From Chloroflexota bacterium (GTDB taxonomy: Bacteria; Chloroflexota; Anaerolineae; Aggregatilineales; Phototrophicaceae): a stretch of 64,000 bases of DNA. How positions within the stretch are numbered: the first letter of the stretch is position 1; each line of letters begins with the position of its first letter. This document shows positions 34,066 through 42,500 of the stretch, in pieces. The notes beneath the pieces are model-generated. The model was not told the origin of the DNA. It ran no database searches and worked only from the letters and a program-made list of their open reading frames with translations. The stretch spans positions 55,986 to 119,985 of the forward strand of contig JAPPMO010000011.1 of assembly GCA_028873975.1 (NCBI GenBank), in the 5' to 3' direction. A program made the position numbers and the translations under genes.

Positions 34066-36300
34066 TCAGTCCGGCTCCCAATCAAAGAGGCACTCCACAG
34101 GCGCTTGATCGGGGCAGACCTCGTCCGTTTCGCGCCGATGCAGCAGCGCGGTTTTGACGATCAGGCGCAGGCGGGCGCCGTTGTCGATCTTGACCGAAAC
34201 CGGCACTGTCGACTTGCCGAGCGCGTAACGCGCGGCGTTTACTCCGATATTCTCGTAGGTGGCGAGGGTCAAACTGGGCGATTGCGAGAAAAGCTCCAGA
34301 TTATTGAGCGGCGCCAGGTCCTTCTGATGGATCACCGCCGTGCCGCGCGACTGCAAGCCGATAGCGACGCCGCTGCCGCTGAGCCGCGCGCCGACAAAGC
34401 CGATCGCGGCGCAATCGGAGGAGTGATAGATACGGATAATCCGCGCCACAGCGCCCTCGCCCGCGATGCCGCCCAGGATCGCCTTCAGCACCGCCTCGTG
34501 TTCCAGCCCGCCGATGGTCACCCCCAGCGCTCGCCCAAATGCCGGTCCCAGCGCCAGGACGACTTCTTTGCCCGTCCCTCGCGCGGCGGGGCCGATCTCA
34601 ACCAGGCGCGACAGCGGCTGCCCAACATGCGGCTCGACGAATCCGGTTGGCGGTTTCGCCTGGGGTATGGCTTGTATGTCCTGCCAACGCTGCCCCTGCG
34701 GTCGATACCCGCTGCCAGGACCGGTATAGTTGTTGGGGTCGTTGATGGCGCTCTGTACTTTGAAGTCGGCATCAAAGATGGCGGCCGGTTGCAGATAATC
34801 CGCCGCGATGCGCTGCCGACCCATTTCCAGGATATTGTCGGCGACCTCGCCAAAACCGCTGCGCTGCAAAGCTTGCATGACCGTGACGAAATCGGAATCG
34901 CTTGCCATGAAGCGGTCGGCAGCCTCCAGGTCGGGCACGATATCGCGCTCGGGCATGTCGTCGCTGCTGTGGGCAACGGTGGCGGCATCAACTTCTTCGT
35001 CCGAGATGGCGGGCAAATCCAGTTCGCGGTAGACCGCTTGAATCGCTTCCCCCGCCTTGCGACGAATGTGAAGCGCCTCGTCTTCGCGGATTGGCTTGAC
35101 GCCGCCGTCGATCTGCATATCGCGCTGCAGCACATTGTAATCGTCAAAATCTTCGGCATCGAAGTTGCCGCCGCCAAACAGGTTGTCGCGTTTGGGTATG
35201 GCGCTATAGCCGGAAAAGATGAAATCGGCGCCGGGGATAAACTGCAGCATGAGCTTGGCTGTCTTGCGGATGCTGGAATGCGATGCCAGCGCATCGTTGC
35301 CGGAGGCCACTTCCAGACCCAGCATTGACGCCAGCAAGTTCTCGGCAAGTACCGCGCGCACGCCGCCGGGCAGCGCTTCCGGCAAGGCAATGCAGGAGAT
35401 TGAGCCGTTCTGGACACCCTGGCTGCCCGCGCCTTTGACCACCAGCAAACAGCGCGCTTCCAAGTAGAGCATGGACTTCTGTTCCGCCCGCCCCATCAGC
35501 GCTTCCGAGCCCGTGCCGGAGGTGAAGCGGATCTTCACCCCGCGCGAGGCATAGGCGGAGGCCAGGAAGGCTTTGGACCAAGGCGTATCATCGCCGTCGA
35601 CGAAGGTCAATTCGGTACCGTAAACGGACAGGGTTTCCGCATAGCTGGTCAGCCCTTTCATCGCCAGCCGCAAGCCCAGCGCTTCTTCCACCGAACATTG
35701 CGTCAAAACCCCGCCGCGTCCGGTCTGTGTGCCGATGAGAATGGCCAACGCGTTCAATGGCGCAAAGCGCGCTACGCGCACGGTTGTCTCGACTTCGGCG
35801 AAGCCGCGCAAAGCCGCTTCGGCCGCGTCCGCCGCCAGCAAGGCCGGGTGCTCCCGCCAGTTGGTCACGTGCGCCTGATTGGCCGGCATGCGCCTGACGC
35901 GCATCTTCGCCAGCCCCATCATCATCTCCAGCACATTCATATGGCGCATGATGTCGGTGAGCTTGGCCGGTGTGCAACCGGCGACAAGACGAGCGATATC
36001 CGCGCGCGGCACGTTGATATCCGCCAGCATGCGTGCGTATTCCTTTGACGACATCGCCATCGCAGCGCCTGCGACATCCAGATCGAGGGCATGGGAAACG
36101 ATGAAACGATCAAGCGCGTCAAAGTCGGCGCGCGGCGCCCCGTCCATTTCGACGACCTTGCCGCCGTCGATCGAGATGCTCGGCTGCGGATCGTAGGGGC
36201 TGTCGGCGACGATCAAGCCGGCTTCGGGCCAAGGCTCGACGAAGGTCTCTTTGTTGATATCGCGTTTTGACAAGAGATCGAAGCGAATGGACCGCTCCAT
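34066..36300 (-). CDS. pduCD: Fused large+medium subunit of B12-dependent diol/glycerol dehydratase (PduCD-like)
   Basis: 744 residues in one chain. The N-terminal ~555 residues match the large subunit (FVEPWPEAGLIVADSPYDP, ISIDGGKVVEMDG, MRVRRMPANQAHVTNW). From about residue 560 the chain matches the medium subunit (GKEVVLALGPAFGRALGVT, GARLSGSGVAIGLQSRGTA, VIHQKDLAPLNNLELFSQ, YENIGVNAARYALGKS). Adenosylcobalamin-dependent enzymes of this type dehydrate vicinal diols to aldehydes. ATG 36300 has TTGGAG 8 bases upstream; a GTG at 36318 is the other option. The fusion is unusual but both halves keep their conserved blocks. Confidence 0.92.
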   Translation of the reverse strand: MERSIRFDLLSKRDINKETFVEPWPEAGLIVADSPYDPQPSISIDGGKVVEMDGAPRADFDALDRFIVSHALDLDVAGAAMAMSSKEYARMLADINVPRADIARLVAGCTPAKLTDIMRHMNVLEMMMGLAKMRVRRMPANQAHVTNWREHPALLAADAAEAALRGFAEVETTVRVARFAPLNALAILIGTQTGRGGVLTQCSVEEALGLRLAMKGLTSYAETLSVYGTELTFVDGDDTPWSKAFLASAYASRGVKIRFTSGTGSEALMGRAEQKSMLYLEARCLLVVKGAGSQGVQNGSISCIALPEALPGGVRAVLAENLLASMLGLEVASGNDALASHSSIRKTAKLMLQFIPGADFIFSGYSAIPKRDNLFGGGNFDAEDFDDYNVLQRDMQIDGGVKPIREDEALHIRRKAGEAIQAVYRELDLPAISDEEVDAATVAHSSDDMPERDIVPDLEAADRFMASDSDFVTVMQALQRSGFGEVADNILEMGRQRIAADYLQPAAIFDADFKVQSAINDPNNYTGPGSGYRPQGQRWQDIQAIPQAKPPTGFVEPHVGQPLSRLVEIGPAARGTGKEVVLALGPAFGRALGVTIGGLEHEAVLKAILGGIAGEGAVARIIRIYHSSDCAAIGFVGARLSGSGVAIGLQSRGTAVIHQKDLAPLNNLELFSQSPSLTLATYENIGVNAARYALGKSTVPVSVKIDNGARLRLIVKTALLHRRETDEVCPDQAPVECLFDWEPD

Positions 36301-36336
36301 GGCGCGGGCTCCAAGCACGTAAATGACTTTCAGGAG

Positions 36337-36365
36337 AATCTAACACATGGCGGCAAAGCTGTCGA
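36337..36365 (-). promoter_or_regulatory. Predicted sigma70-type promoter for the diol dehydratase operon
   Basis: On the minus strand TCGACA (36365-36360) is followed after 17 bases by TAGATT (36342-36337), about 37 bases before ATG 36300. It sits just beside the MITE-like element. Weak motif match. Confidence 0.3.
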
Positions 36366-36379
36366 ATGGCGTTTTTTCA

Positions 36380-36668
36380 CAGGGCAATTGCATCAAATTA
36401 TTTTTTCACCACCGAGGACACCGAGATCACCGAGTTTAGGGTCCTTTGTCTGCCTTCCTTCTAATTCCGCCACCTGAATAAGGCAAGGTCGCCAGCGAAA
36501 CTTCATTTGTAGCTGAAAAGCAAGCCTGAAACATAAGATGAGCTATATTCCGTTGCTTTTCTCGGTGTTGACGGTCAGTGTCTACGCGACCCTCGGTGCC
36601 CCCGGTGGTTAATAATCAGTCCAATTTCGTACCATTTCAGTAGCCACCATTTTGATGCGATTGCCCTG
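36380..36668. mobile_element. MITE-like element, copy 2 (289 bp), inverted relative to copy 1
   Basis: Termini CAGGGCAATTGCATCAAA (left) and the complement of CAGGGCAATCGCATCAAA (right). A perfect 10-bp direct repeat, CGTTTTTTCA, flanks it (36370-36379 and 36669-36678), the target-site duplication expected from transposition. Its reverse complement aligns with copy 1 over its whole length. It fills most of the divergent gap between the diol dehydratase operon and the PhyH gene. No transposase is encoded. Confidence 0.85.
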
Positions 36669-36724
36669 CGTTTTTTCAGACGGGAATGAATCAAGCCTGT
36701 TTATGCGGTTCACAAATGGTGTAG

Positions 36725-36753
36725 TTGCCTTTGAAGAAACCAGGGACTATACT
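36725..36753 (+). promoter_or_regulatory. Predicted sigma70-type promoter for the PhyH gene
   Basis: TTGCCT, 17 bases, TATACT, ending about 36 bases before ATG 36790 and outside the MITE-like element. Good spacing and near-consensus -10. Confidence 0.45.
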
Positions 36754-36789
36754 TTGCGCACAACAGGATGCTGGCGGAGCCTTGATCAA

Positions 36790-37617
36790 ATGAAAACTGA
36801 TCTGACCCAAGAACAAATCAATTTCTATCAAGAGAACGGCTTTATCATCATCGAGGACTTTCTGACGCCCGCCGAGTTGGCAACCTGGCGCCAGCATGTA
36901 GACGATGCGGTGGAAAAACGCGCGGATCGCCGGCTCGCTGATGGTCCCGGTTGGGAGGATGATGACAGTGAGGAGAGCCGATACTATAATCGGGTTTTTG
37001 TGCAGCGCCTCAACCTCTGGACCGACCACGAGGGCATGCGCGGCCTAATGCTCGATCCGCGACTGGGGAAGCTGGCGAGCGAACTGGCTGGGGTCGACGG
37101 CATGCGCATCTGGCACGATCAAGCCTTGATCAAGCTGCCCTGGGCCAACCCCACCGGCTGGCACCTGGACAACCCCTACTGGTCTTATTCGTCGCGCGAC
37201 GCCATCAGCATTTGGGTCGCGCTGGACGACGCCACGCGAGACAATGGCTGCCTATACTTCTTGCCTGGCACCCACAAGACCGCCACCTTTGATAATTCGG
37301 GCATCGGCGTCAATACGGGCGAATTGCTGGACGTCTATCCGCAATGGGCGGAAATCCAGTCTGTGGCCGCGCCGATGAAAGCTGGATCCTGCTCCTTCCA
37401 CAACGGCTTGCTGGCGCATGGCGCCGGCGCCAACATGACGCCCGGCACAAGGCGGGCGATGACCTGCGGCTATATGCCCGATGGCTGCGTCTTTAACGGC
37501 AAACCAAATATCCTGCCACAGAACTACCTCGATACGCTGGAGATCGGTGACGTCCTGGACGATGACAGCATCAATCCCTTGATCTGGCACAAGACCAAAT
37601 CCTACCTGACAGCTTGA
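36790..37617 (+). CDS. Phytanoyl-CoA dioxygenase (PhyH) family protein
   Basis: 275 residues of an Fe(II)/2-oxoglutarate oxygenase. The iron facial triad is H125-x-D127 (GWHLDNPYW) and a distal His in SCSFHNGLLAHGAG, with an Arg in PGTRRAMTCGY to bind 2-oxoglutarate. Frame is open upstream to 36652 but ATG 36790 (MKTDLTQEQINFYQENG) matches the family start. It is one of four PhyH proteins in the window. Substrate unknown; such proteins hydroxylate many small molecules. Confidence 0.88.
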   Translation: MKTDLTQEQINFYQENGFIIIEDFLTPAELATWRQHVDDAVEKRADRRLADGPGWEDDDSEESRYYNRVFVQRLNLWTDHEGMRGLMLDPRLGKLASELAGVDGMRIWHDQALIKLPWANPTGWHLDNPYWSYSSRDAISIWVALDDATRDNGCLYFLPGTHKTATFDNSGIGVNTGELLDVYPQWAEIQSVAAPMKAGSCSFHNGLLAHGAGANMTPGTRRAMTCGYMPDGCVFNGKPNILPQNYLDTLEIGDVLDDDSINPLIWHKTKSYLTA

Positions 37618-37708
37618 CAATCGGCCGGAAAGCGATTTTTGATTCGCCGCGCGTCTAGGACCTGTAATATCGCCATAGCCCTGCGCCCTGCCACGGCACG
37701 ACGGGAGA

Positions 37709-38833
37709 TCATGCGTAGCGCTGGCGCAAGATGTCGGCGGCTTGCGACAGGGCCGTGAGTTTCTGATAAGCCTCTTCCAGCGAGATCGGATTCGTGCTCG
37801 TCGGCGCGAATCCACAATCCGGGTTGAGCGTGATCTGTTCCGGCGCCAGGAATTTCAGCGCTTTTTCGACCCGCTCGACAATGAGTTCCGGCGTATCGGC
37901 GATCTCTCCACGGACATCAACCACGCCTAATCCGATCTCCTTGTCGGTTGGGAATCGACCAAAGATCGAAATATCGCCGGCTTGCGACACCGCAAATTCC
38001 ATCGCCAATTGGTCAACATCGGCGTCCAGCAGATAGGGCATGATCGCTTCGTAATCTCCGCTGGCGTAAACCGTCCGCGCGCGATTGCCTCGGCAAACAT
38101 GCAGCGCGGTCTTGACCCCGTCAATACCCGCTACCGCGCGATTCAGATCATCAATCGCGCGCTCAATCTCGGCATCCGGGTCCTTGAACCGCGCCCGGTG
38201 TTCCGGATCCACGAAGAAGCAGAGCCAGGGATCATCAAATTGAACGACATCGACGCCGACATCGCGCAATGCGCGGACTTCCTCCCGCAAAATCGGAATC
38301 ACAGCTTCGATGAAGTCCCGGCGACTGGCATAAGCGTCGCCCGAATAATCCGGATGCCACAACCGTCCCCCAATCATATGCGGCGACGGCAATGCGACTT
38401 TGCTTTGCCGCTCCGTCTTCTGGCACAGGAAGGAGGCGCCCCCCGCCGCAATCGGCCGCGAATAGCTCATGGTTTCCACGACGAGGGCTTGCTGGAATTC
38501 CTGCAAGGTCCATTGCTGCGGGGCGGATAAACCCGTATCCGGCAGGATCTCGGGCGCAAGCGAAGCAGTCTGATATTCGCCTTGTTGAAAGCCGCCAACC
38601 ATTTGCGCGAAAACTTCAAAGTAACCGATTCTGCGCCATTCGCCGTCCGATATGATGTCTATGCCAGCCGCTTCTTGCAGGCCAATGGCAAAGCTGACGG
38701 CTTTATCCATTGCCTCGTCCAGCTCCGCATCGCTCAAGCGCCCGCTTTGATGCGCCAGCAGCAGGTCAATAACCCATTTTGGACGCGGCAAACTGCCGAT
38801 CACGCTGGTTGGGAAAAGCGTTTCCGCTGCCAT
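37709..38833 (-). CDS. MetE-like (cobalamin-independent methionine synthase C-terminal type) methyltransferase
   Basis: 374 residues. TSVIGSLPRPKWV at the N-terminus and the zinc ligand set (LHVCRGN, LAMEFAVSQ and LNPDCGFAP) match the UROD/MetE-like methyltransferases. It corresponds to the C-terminal catalytic half of MetE only, and so may use a different methyl donor or act on another thiol. It follows the GDPD gene by 24 bases on the same strand. Expected in the cytoplasm. Confidence 0.85.
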   Translation of the reverse strand: MAAETLFPTSVIGSLPRPKWVIDLLLAHQSGRLSDAELDEAMDKAVSFAIGLQEAAGIDIISDGEWRRIGYFEVFAQMVGGFQQGEYQTASLAPEILPDTGLSAPQQWTLQEFQQALVVETMSYSRPIAAGGASFLCQKTERQSKVALPSPHMIGGRLWHPDYSGDAYASRRDFIEAVIPILREEVRALRDVGVDVVQFDDPWLCFFVDPEHRARFKDPDAEIERAIDDLNRAVAGIDGVKTALHVCRGNRARTVYASGDYEAIMPYLLDADVDQLAMEFAVSQAGDISIFGRFPTDKEIGLGVVDVRGEIADTPELIVERVEKALKFLAPEQITLNPDCGFAPTSTNPISLEEAYQKLTALSQAADILRQRYA

Positions 38834-38857
38834 TGTTTGTCTCGCCAGGGCTTAGGT

Positions 38858-40312
38858 CTACACCAATAACTCGGGCTTGTCGGAACAGATGGCATCGACG
38901 CCCAGCGCCTTCAAAGCGGCGATTTCTGATGGGCGCTCCTCATGCCAACAGACGATGCCCAATTCCGCCTTCCGCACCGCCTCTATCCACTCGGGTTTGA
39001 GCAAACGATGCGGCTCCTCGGCTCGATTTTCCCAGCAGGGATGGACGTAATCCGCCCCAATCGACTGCGCCAGCTTCACCGGATCAATATTGACAGCGCC
39101 GAACAATATCGAAGTCTGGGCATCGGATCGAGCCGCCTTTACATGGGCGAGATAATCCGGCCGGAATGAGCCGAAGATCGTGTTTCGCAGATAGTGGTGT
39201 TCATCAAGCGTCTCCAACAGCGCTACAGCCGACTGCGCGCTTAGCTGCTTGATATCCAAATACAAACCCAGGGCGAGGCGGCGGCATAAGCTGACGGCTT
39301 CTTCAAAGCTGATGATCTTGCCCTGGTTTGTATCGAAACGTCTCAACTCGTTCATGCTGTAGTCCGAGACATTGCCATCAATGCCGTAGACACGTCTCAA
39401 GCTGCTGTCATGGATGACGACCGGCACATCATCCGCGGTGGCGCGGATGTCAATTTCGACCATATCGGCGCCGAGCGCGGCGGCTGCCCGCAATGCCTCT
39501 GCCGAGTTTTCCCGGGCGTAGGCTGACGCGCCGCGATGCGCGATGCGCAACACACGCCGCTGATCTGGCGGAATCGTATGCCGCAGTTGCTCCACCCACG
39601 CGCTAATTCGTCGGGGGATCCACTCATAAAGCTGCCGCCAAGGGACCAAGATCGCCTCGCGCAGGTCAAACTCCTTTGAAAAATCGAAACTCGGCTCGAA
39701 GCGCAATCCTTCCAGATAGGTATGAACCAGGCGATTGTTGAGCGGTACCCGTTCCTGAATGATCCCTGCAAACAAAGGCGTTACATGCAGGCCCATTTTA
39801 CCGGCCCGAGGACCGCAGCTTGCCCGGGTCTGGGCTTTTCTTTCCAGCAGCCAACGGGGCGAGGGGGCAAAAGCGTGTTTGCCGGGCTCCGAATACAGCG
39901 CGGGGCGATTGTCTTCAAAACGGGGCTGCTGGCCATCATCCGCCATCCGATTGTAACCGCCATGCCAACTCGCTTCGGCATCAACCACAAGCCCGTCGCA
40001 ATCGACATAAACCCAGATATGCTCAAGTTCATAAAGATGCCCGATATCCCAATCCCACCAAATGGCGTATTCGATGGCAAAGGCGATATTTTCCTTCAGT
40101 TGGATCTCGCGAGGGAAAGAAGCCGATGAACCGCTCTCGCGGAAGAAGCTATAGCCGACAGCCGATGGCAGGAATGGCTCTTTCGCGTCAAAGCGGATAC
40201 GAGCGGCGTAGCGCAAGGCAAGCTCATGATCCGAAGGAGAGGCTACCGCTCGGTCAAGCCCCTGCAAGCGCGTATCCAGCATGGCGACAGGTTTGCTCGT
40301 CCTTACTGCCAC
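38858..40312 (-). CDS. Glycerophosphodiester phosphodiesterase with unknown N-terminal domain
   Basis: 484 residues. The C-terminal ~230 residues form a GDPD TIM barrel (RIAHRGASAYARENSAEALRAAAALG, DMVEIDIRATADDVPVVIHD, ending LKALGVDAICSDKPELL), with the HRG, EN and ED-like catalytic residues. The N-terminal ~250 residues (YAIWWDWDIGHLYELEHIWVYVD, AEASWHGGYN) are a separate domain that I do not recognise. It probably releases sn-glycerol-3-phosphate from diesters brought in by the ABC system beside it, as UgpQ does. Start: GTG 40312 overlaps the ATPase stop; ATG 40282 is the alternative. Confidence 0.85.
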   Translation of the reverse strand: MAVRTSKPVAMLDTRLQGLDRAVASPSDHELALRYAARIRFDAKEPFLPSAVGYSFFRESGSSASFPREIQLKENIAFAIEYAIWWDWDIGHLYELEHIWVYVDCDGLVVDAEASWHGGYNRMADDGQQPRFEDNRPALYSEPGKHAFAPSPRWLLERKAQTRASCGPRAGKMGLHVTPLFAGIIQERVPLNNRLVHTYLEGLRFEPSFDFSKEFDLREAILVPWRQLYEWIPRRISAWVEQLRHTIPPDQRRVLRIAHRGASAYARENSAEALRAAAALGADMVEIDIRATADDVPVVIHDSSLRRVYGIDGNVSDYSMNELRRFDTNQGKIISFEEAVSLCRRLALGLYLDIKQLSAQSAVALLETLDEHHYLRNTIFGSFRPDYLAHVKAARSDAQTSILFGAVNIDPVKLAQSIGADYVHPCWENRAEEPHRLLKPEWIEAVRKAELGIVCWHEERPSEIAALKALGVDAICSDKPELLV

Positions 40313-41382
40313 AAAAGCGATTTTTCTGTTTCCGGGTCGAAGAACTGCGCTTGTTCCATATCAAAGGCAAGCGAGACGCGCTCGCCGGCTTGGTGCCGAT
40401 CTTCCGTGTCCGCAAGCAGCAGGAAACTGTGCCGTCCCACGCGCACGTCGATCAGGTCTTCGCGCCCCAGCGGCTCAACGACAAAGATCTCGCCCGATAC
40501 CGACCCATTGCTCGCGATTTGGATATCCTCGGGCCTGATACCCATCACGACCGGACCATCATGGCTGGCAGGCGGCGCGCCGCGCTGCTCTTGTACTTCC
40601 AGGCGAAGCGACTCCGCTTCGGCGAAGAAGCGCCCATTGGACGCTTGGACGTTGACATCGACGAAGTTCATTGGCGGGTTGCCAACAAAGCCCGCGACAA
40701 ACTGCGTCTTTGGGCGGTCATATAACTCATCGGGCGAATCAAAGGCTTGCAAATGGCCGCCGCTCATCACCGCGATTCGGTCAGCCATGGTCATCGCTTC
40801 CACCTGATCGTGCGTCACGTAAATCGATGTGATGCCGAGGTCCTTCTGCAGGTGTTTGATCTCGCCACGCATCGTCAGCCGCAGCCGCGCGTCCAGATTG
40901 GACAGCGGTTCGTCAAAAAGCAGCACGTCCGGTTCTTTCACCAAAGCCCGACCCAAAGCCACCCGCTGCTGCTGCCCGCCCGACAGTTGCCCCGGTCGGC
41001 GATCCAGCAACTCCCCGATACCCATCACGTTGGCGACCTGCCGGACGCGGTCGTGTTGATCGGCTTTCGACACTTTTTTCAGTTTGAGCGGATAGGCGAT
41101 ATTCTGGAAGACGGTCATATGAGGGTAAAGCGCATAGCTCTGGAAGACCATGCCGATATTGCGGTCTTTTGGCTGGACCGTGTTGACGACGCGTTCGCCA
41201 AATTGAATGACCCCGTCCGTTGGTTTGTAGATCCCCGCCAGGGTAAGAAGCGTGGTCGTCTTCCCGCAGCCGGAAGGTCCCAAAAAGGCGACGAATTCGC
41301 CGTCTTCAATGTGCAGGGTCAAGTTCTCGACTCCGACAACGTCGCCAAATTTCTTGCTGAGATTATCGATTGTCACTTTCAT
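40303..41382 (-). CDS. ugpC: ABC transporter ATPase, UgpC/MalK family
   Basis: 359 residues. Walker A GPSGCGKTTTLL, signature LSGGQQQRVALGRAL and Walker B VLLFDEPLSNLD; the C-terminal TOBE-like regulatory domain (VVMGIRPEDIQI) is present. This is the ATPase type used by CUT1 importers including Ugp. Its GDPD neighbour overlaps its stop, supporting a Ugp-like (glycerol phosphate or diester) role. It lies 231 bases downstream of the aspartyl-protease-like gene; that gap shows no gene or clear repeat. Confidence 0.92.
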   Translation of the reverse strand: MKVTIDNLSKKFGDVVGVENLTLHIEDGEFVAFLGPSGCGKTTTLLTLAGIYKPTDGVIQFGERVVNTVQPKDRNIGMVFQSYALYPHMTVFQNIAYPLKLKKVSKADQHDRVRQVANVMGIGELLDRRPGQLSGGQQQRVALGRALVKEPDVLLFDEPLSNLDARLRLTMRGEIKHLQKDLGITSIYVTHDQVEAMTMADRIAVMSGGHLQAFDSPDELYDRPKTQFVAGFVGNPPMNFVDVNVQASNGRFFAEAESLRLEVQEQRGAPPASHDGPVVMGIRPEDIQIASNGSVSGEIFVVEPLGREDLIDVRVGRHSFLLLADTEDRHQAGERVSLAFDMEQAQFFDPETEKSLLWQ

Positions 41383-41613
41383 AAATAACCTCTGTGTTAA
41401 CGGGGCTTATGCCTCAAAGCGCTAAGGCGCAAAACAGCTAATCCCAGAGTCAACTTGCCGTCGGTGTATGACAAAGCCCTATATGGCGATCTCTACACCT
41501 TCCCCCCCGCGTTTCGGCAATGCGCGGCATCATTAGTGCTGGACCACGCGGTTGCATGCTGTTCAGAGGGCTTTGTCCGCGGTTGAAGTTTGAAGCTTTC
41601 GCCCATATTCTAA

Positions 41614-42129
41614 TCAATCTTTATGCGTTCCAGCGCTGGGATCATTTCGCTGACTGTCTTTGGAAGCGTCCAGGTCACCAACAAAGTCAAATTCTTCGAC
41701 AGACGGTATCCGAAACGTAAATGTCGTCCTGCCGTTAAGATTTGAAACAGCAAAGTCTCCTTGAGAGATAATGTCCATTCCAACTAAGACATCATAGTTT
41801 GTAAGCGGAAGCTGTGCTACGGGCCTACCAATCATCACCACATTGTTGGGCAGTAGCAGGTTCACATAGTGCTGGGGCACGTCAACTGAAACGCCACCCG
41901 CGTGCTGGATCGGAATCAGCGCCTCAGTTGGCAAGCCTAGATCGGTAACCATACGCTCAGTAACGGCACTGATTGTGGCGCCTGTATCCCAGAGACACTG
42001 ATATCGCACTGCGACAGGTTCGGGCTTTTCTTCTAACGGATCCCACGATGCAGAAACCGCACAGGGAGTTATCAGCGTACGCACAATTCCCGGATATCTC
42101 GTCGTAAAATTGTACTGAAGAGGAATCAT
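41614..42129 (-). CDS. Retropepsin-like aspartyl protease family protein
   Basis: 171 residues. The catalytic motif D48-T-G-A (CLWDTGATIS) and the later DVLVGMDIISQGDFAVSN match single-domain retroviral-type aspartic proteases. The protein would act as a dimer. Its start overlaps the stop of the small upstream gene (ATGA). Small gene pairs of this type are common in bacteria but their targets are unknown. It interrupts the Ugp-like operon between permease and ATPase. Confidence 0.75.
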   Translation of the reverse strand: MIPLQYNFTTRYPGIVRTLITPCAVSASWDPLEEKPEPVAVRYQCLWDTGATISAVTERMVTDLGLPTEALIPIQHAGGVSVDVPQHYVNLLLPNNVVMIGRPVAQLPLTNYDVLVGMDIISQGDFAVSNLNGRTTFTFRIPSVEEFDFVGDLDASKDSQRNDPSAGTHKD

Positions 42130-42377
42130 TTAGTCAGCACAATTCCCGGTGTGTGAATGATTCCTACATGCGCGTCTCTGCCGGATCTGATCTCCTGTAT
42201 GAAAACAGTGCCTTGTTTGTACTCAGGATACAGGTTTCTCGCGACCGCCATATAGTCGCTATAGAAACCGAGAACCTCCGTGCCTTTAATTGCAACATAC
42301 TTGCCAGCATGTTCTTTAGCCAGATCCTCGCGAATGGATTGATAGTGTTCGTACTCCTCCTTCAGCAGTGTAGTCAT
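42126..42377 (-). CDS. Small protein with DUF5678-like motif, coupled to the aspartyl protease-like gene
   Basis: 83 residues from ATG 42377 (MTTLLKEEYEHYQ); an in-frame start at 42500 is open but the GGAGGGAAAGG upstream of 42377 supports the shorter form. EHAGKYVAIKGTEVLGF resembles the DUF5678 pattern (GKYVA-x-x-G-x-x-x-G). It has a 4-base overlap with the next gene, so the two are made together. In memory, such small proteins often accompany retropepsin-like genes, perhaps as substrate or partner. Confidence 0.7.
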   Translation of the reverse strand: MTTLLKEEYEHYQSIREDLAKEHAGKYVAIKGTEVLGFYSDYMAVARNLYPEYKQGTVFIQEIRSGRDAHVGIIHTPGIVLTK

Positions 42378-42500
42378 TTGAGCTAGCCTTTCCCTCCCAA
42401 CTACATTGTACTTCAGTGCGTAGTTCCACCTATATCCAATCCCTAAAGGTTGGATATCGCTCCCATCTACAGCTATCCAGTCTCGGCGTCCCATGTTCAA

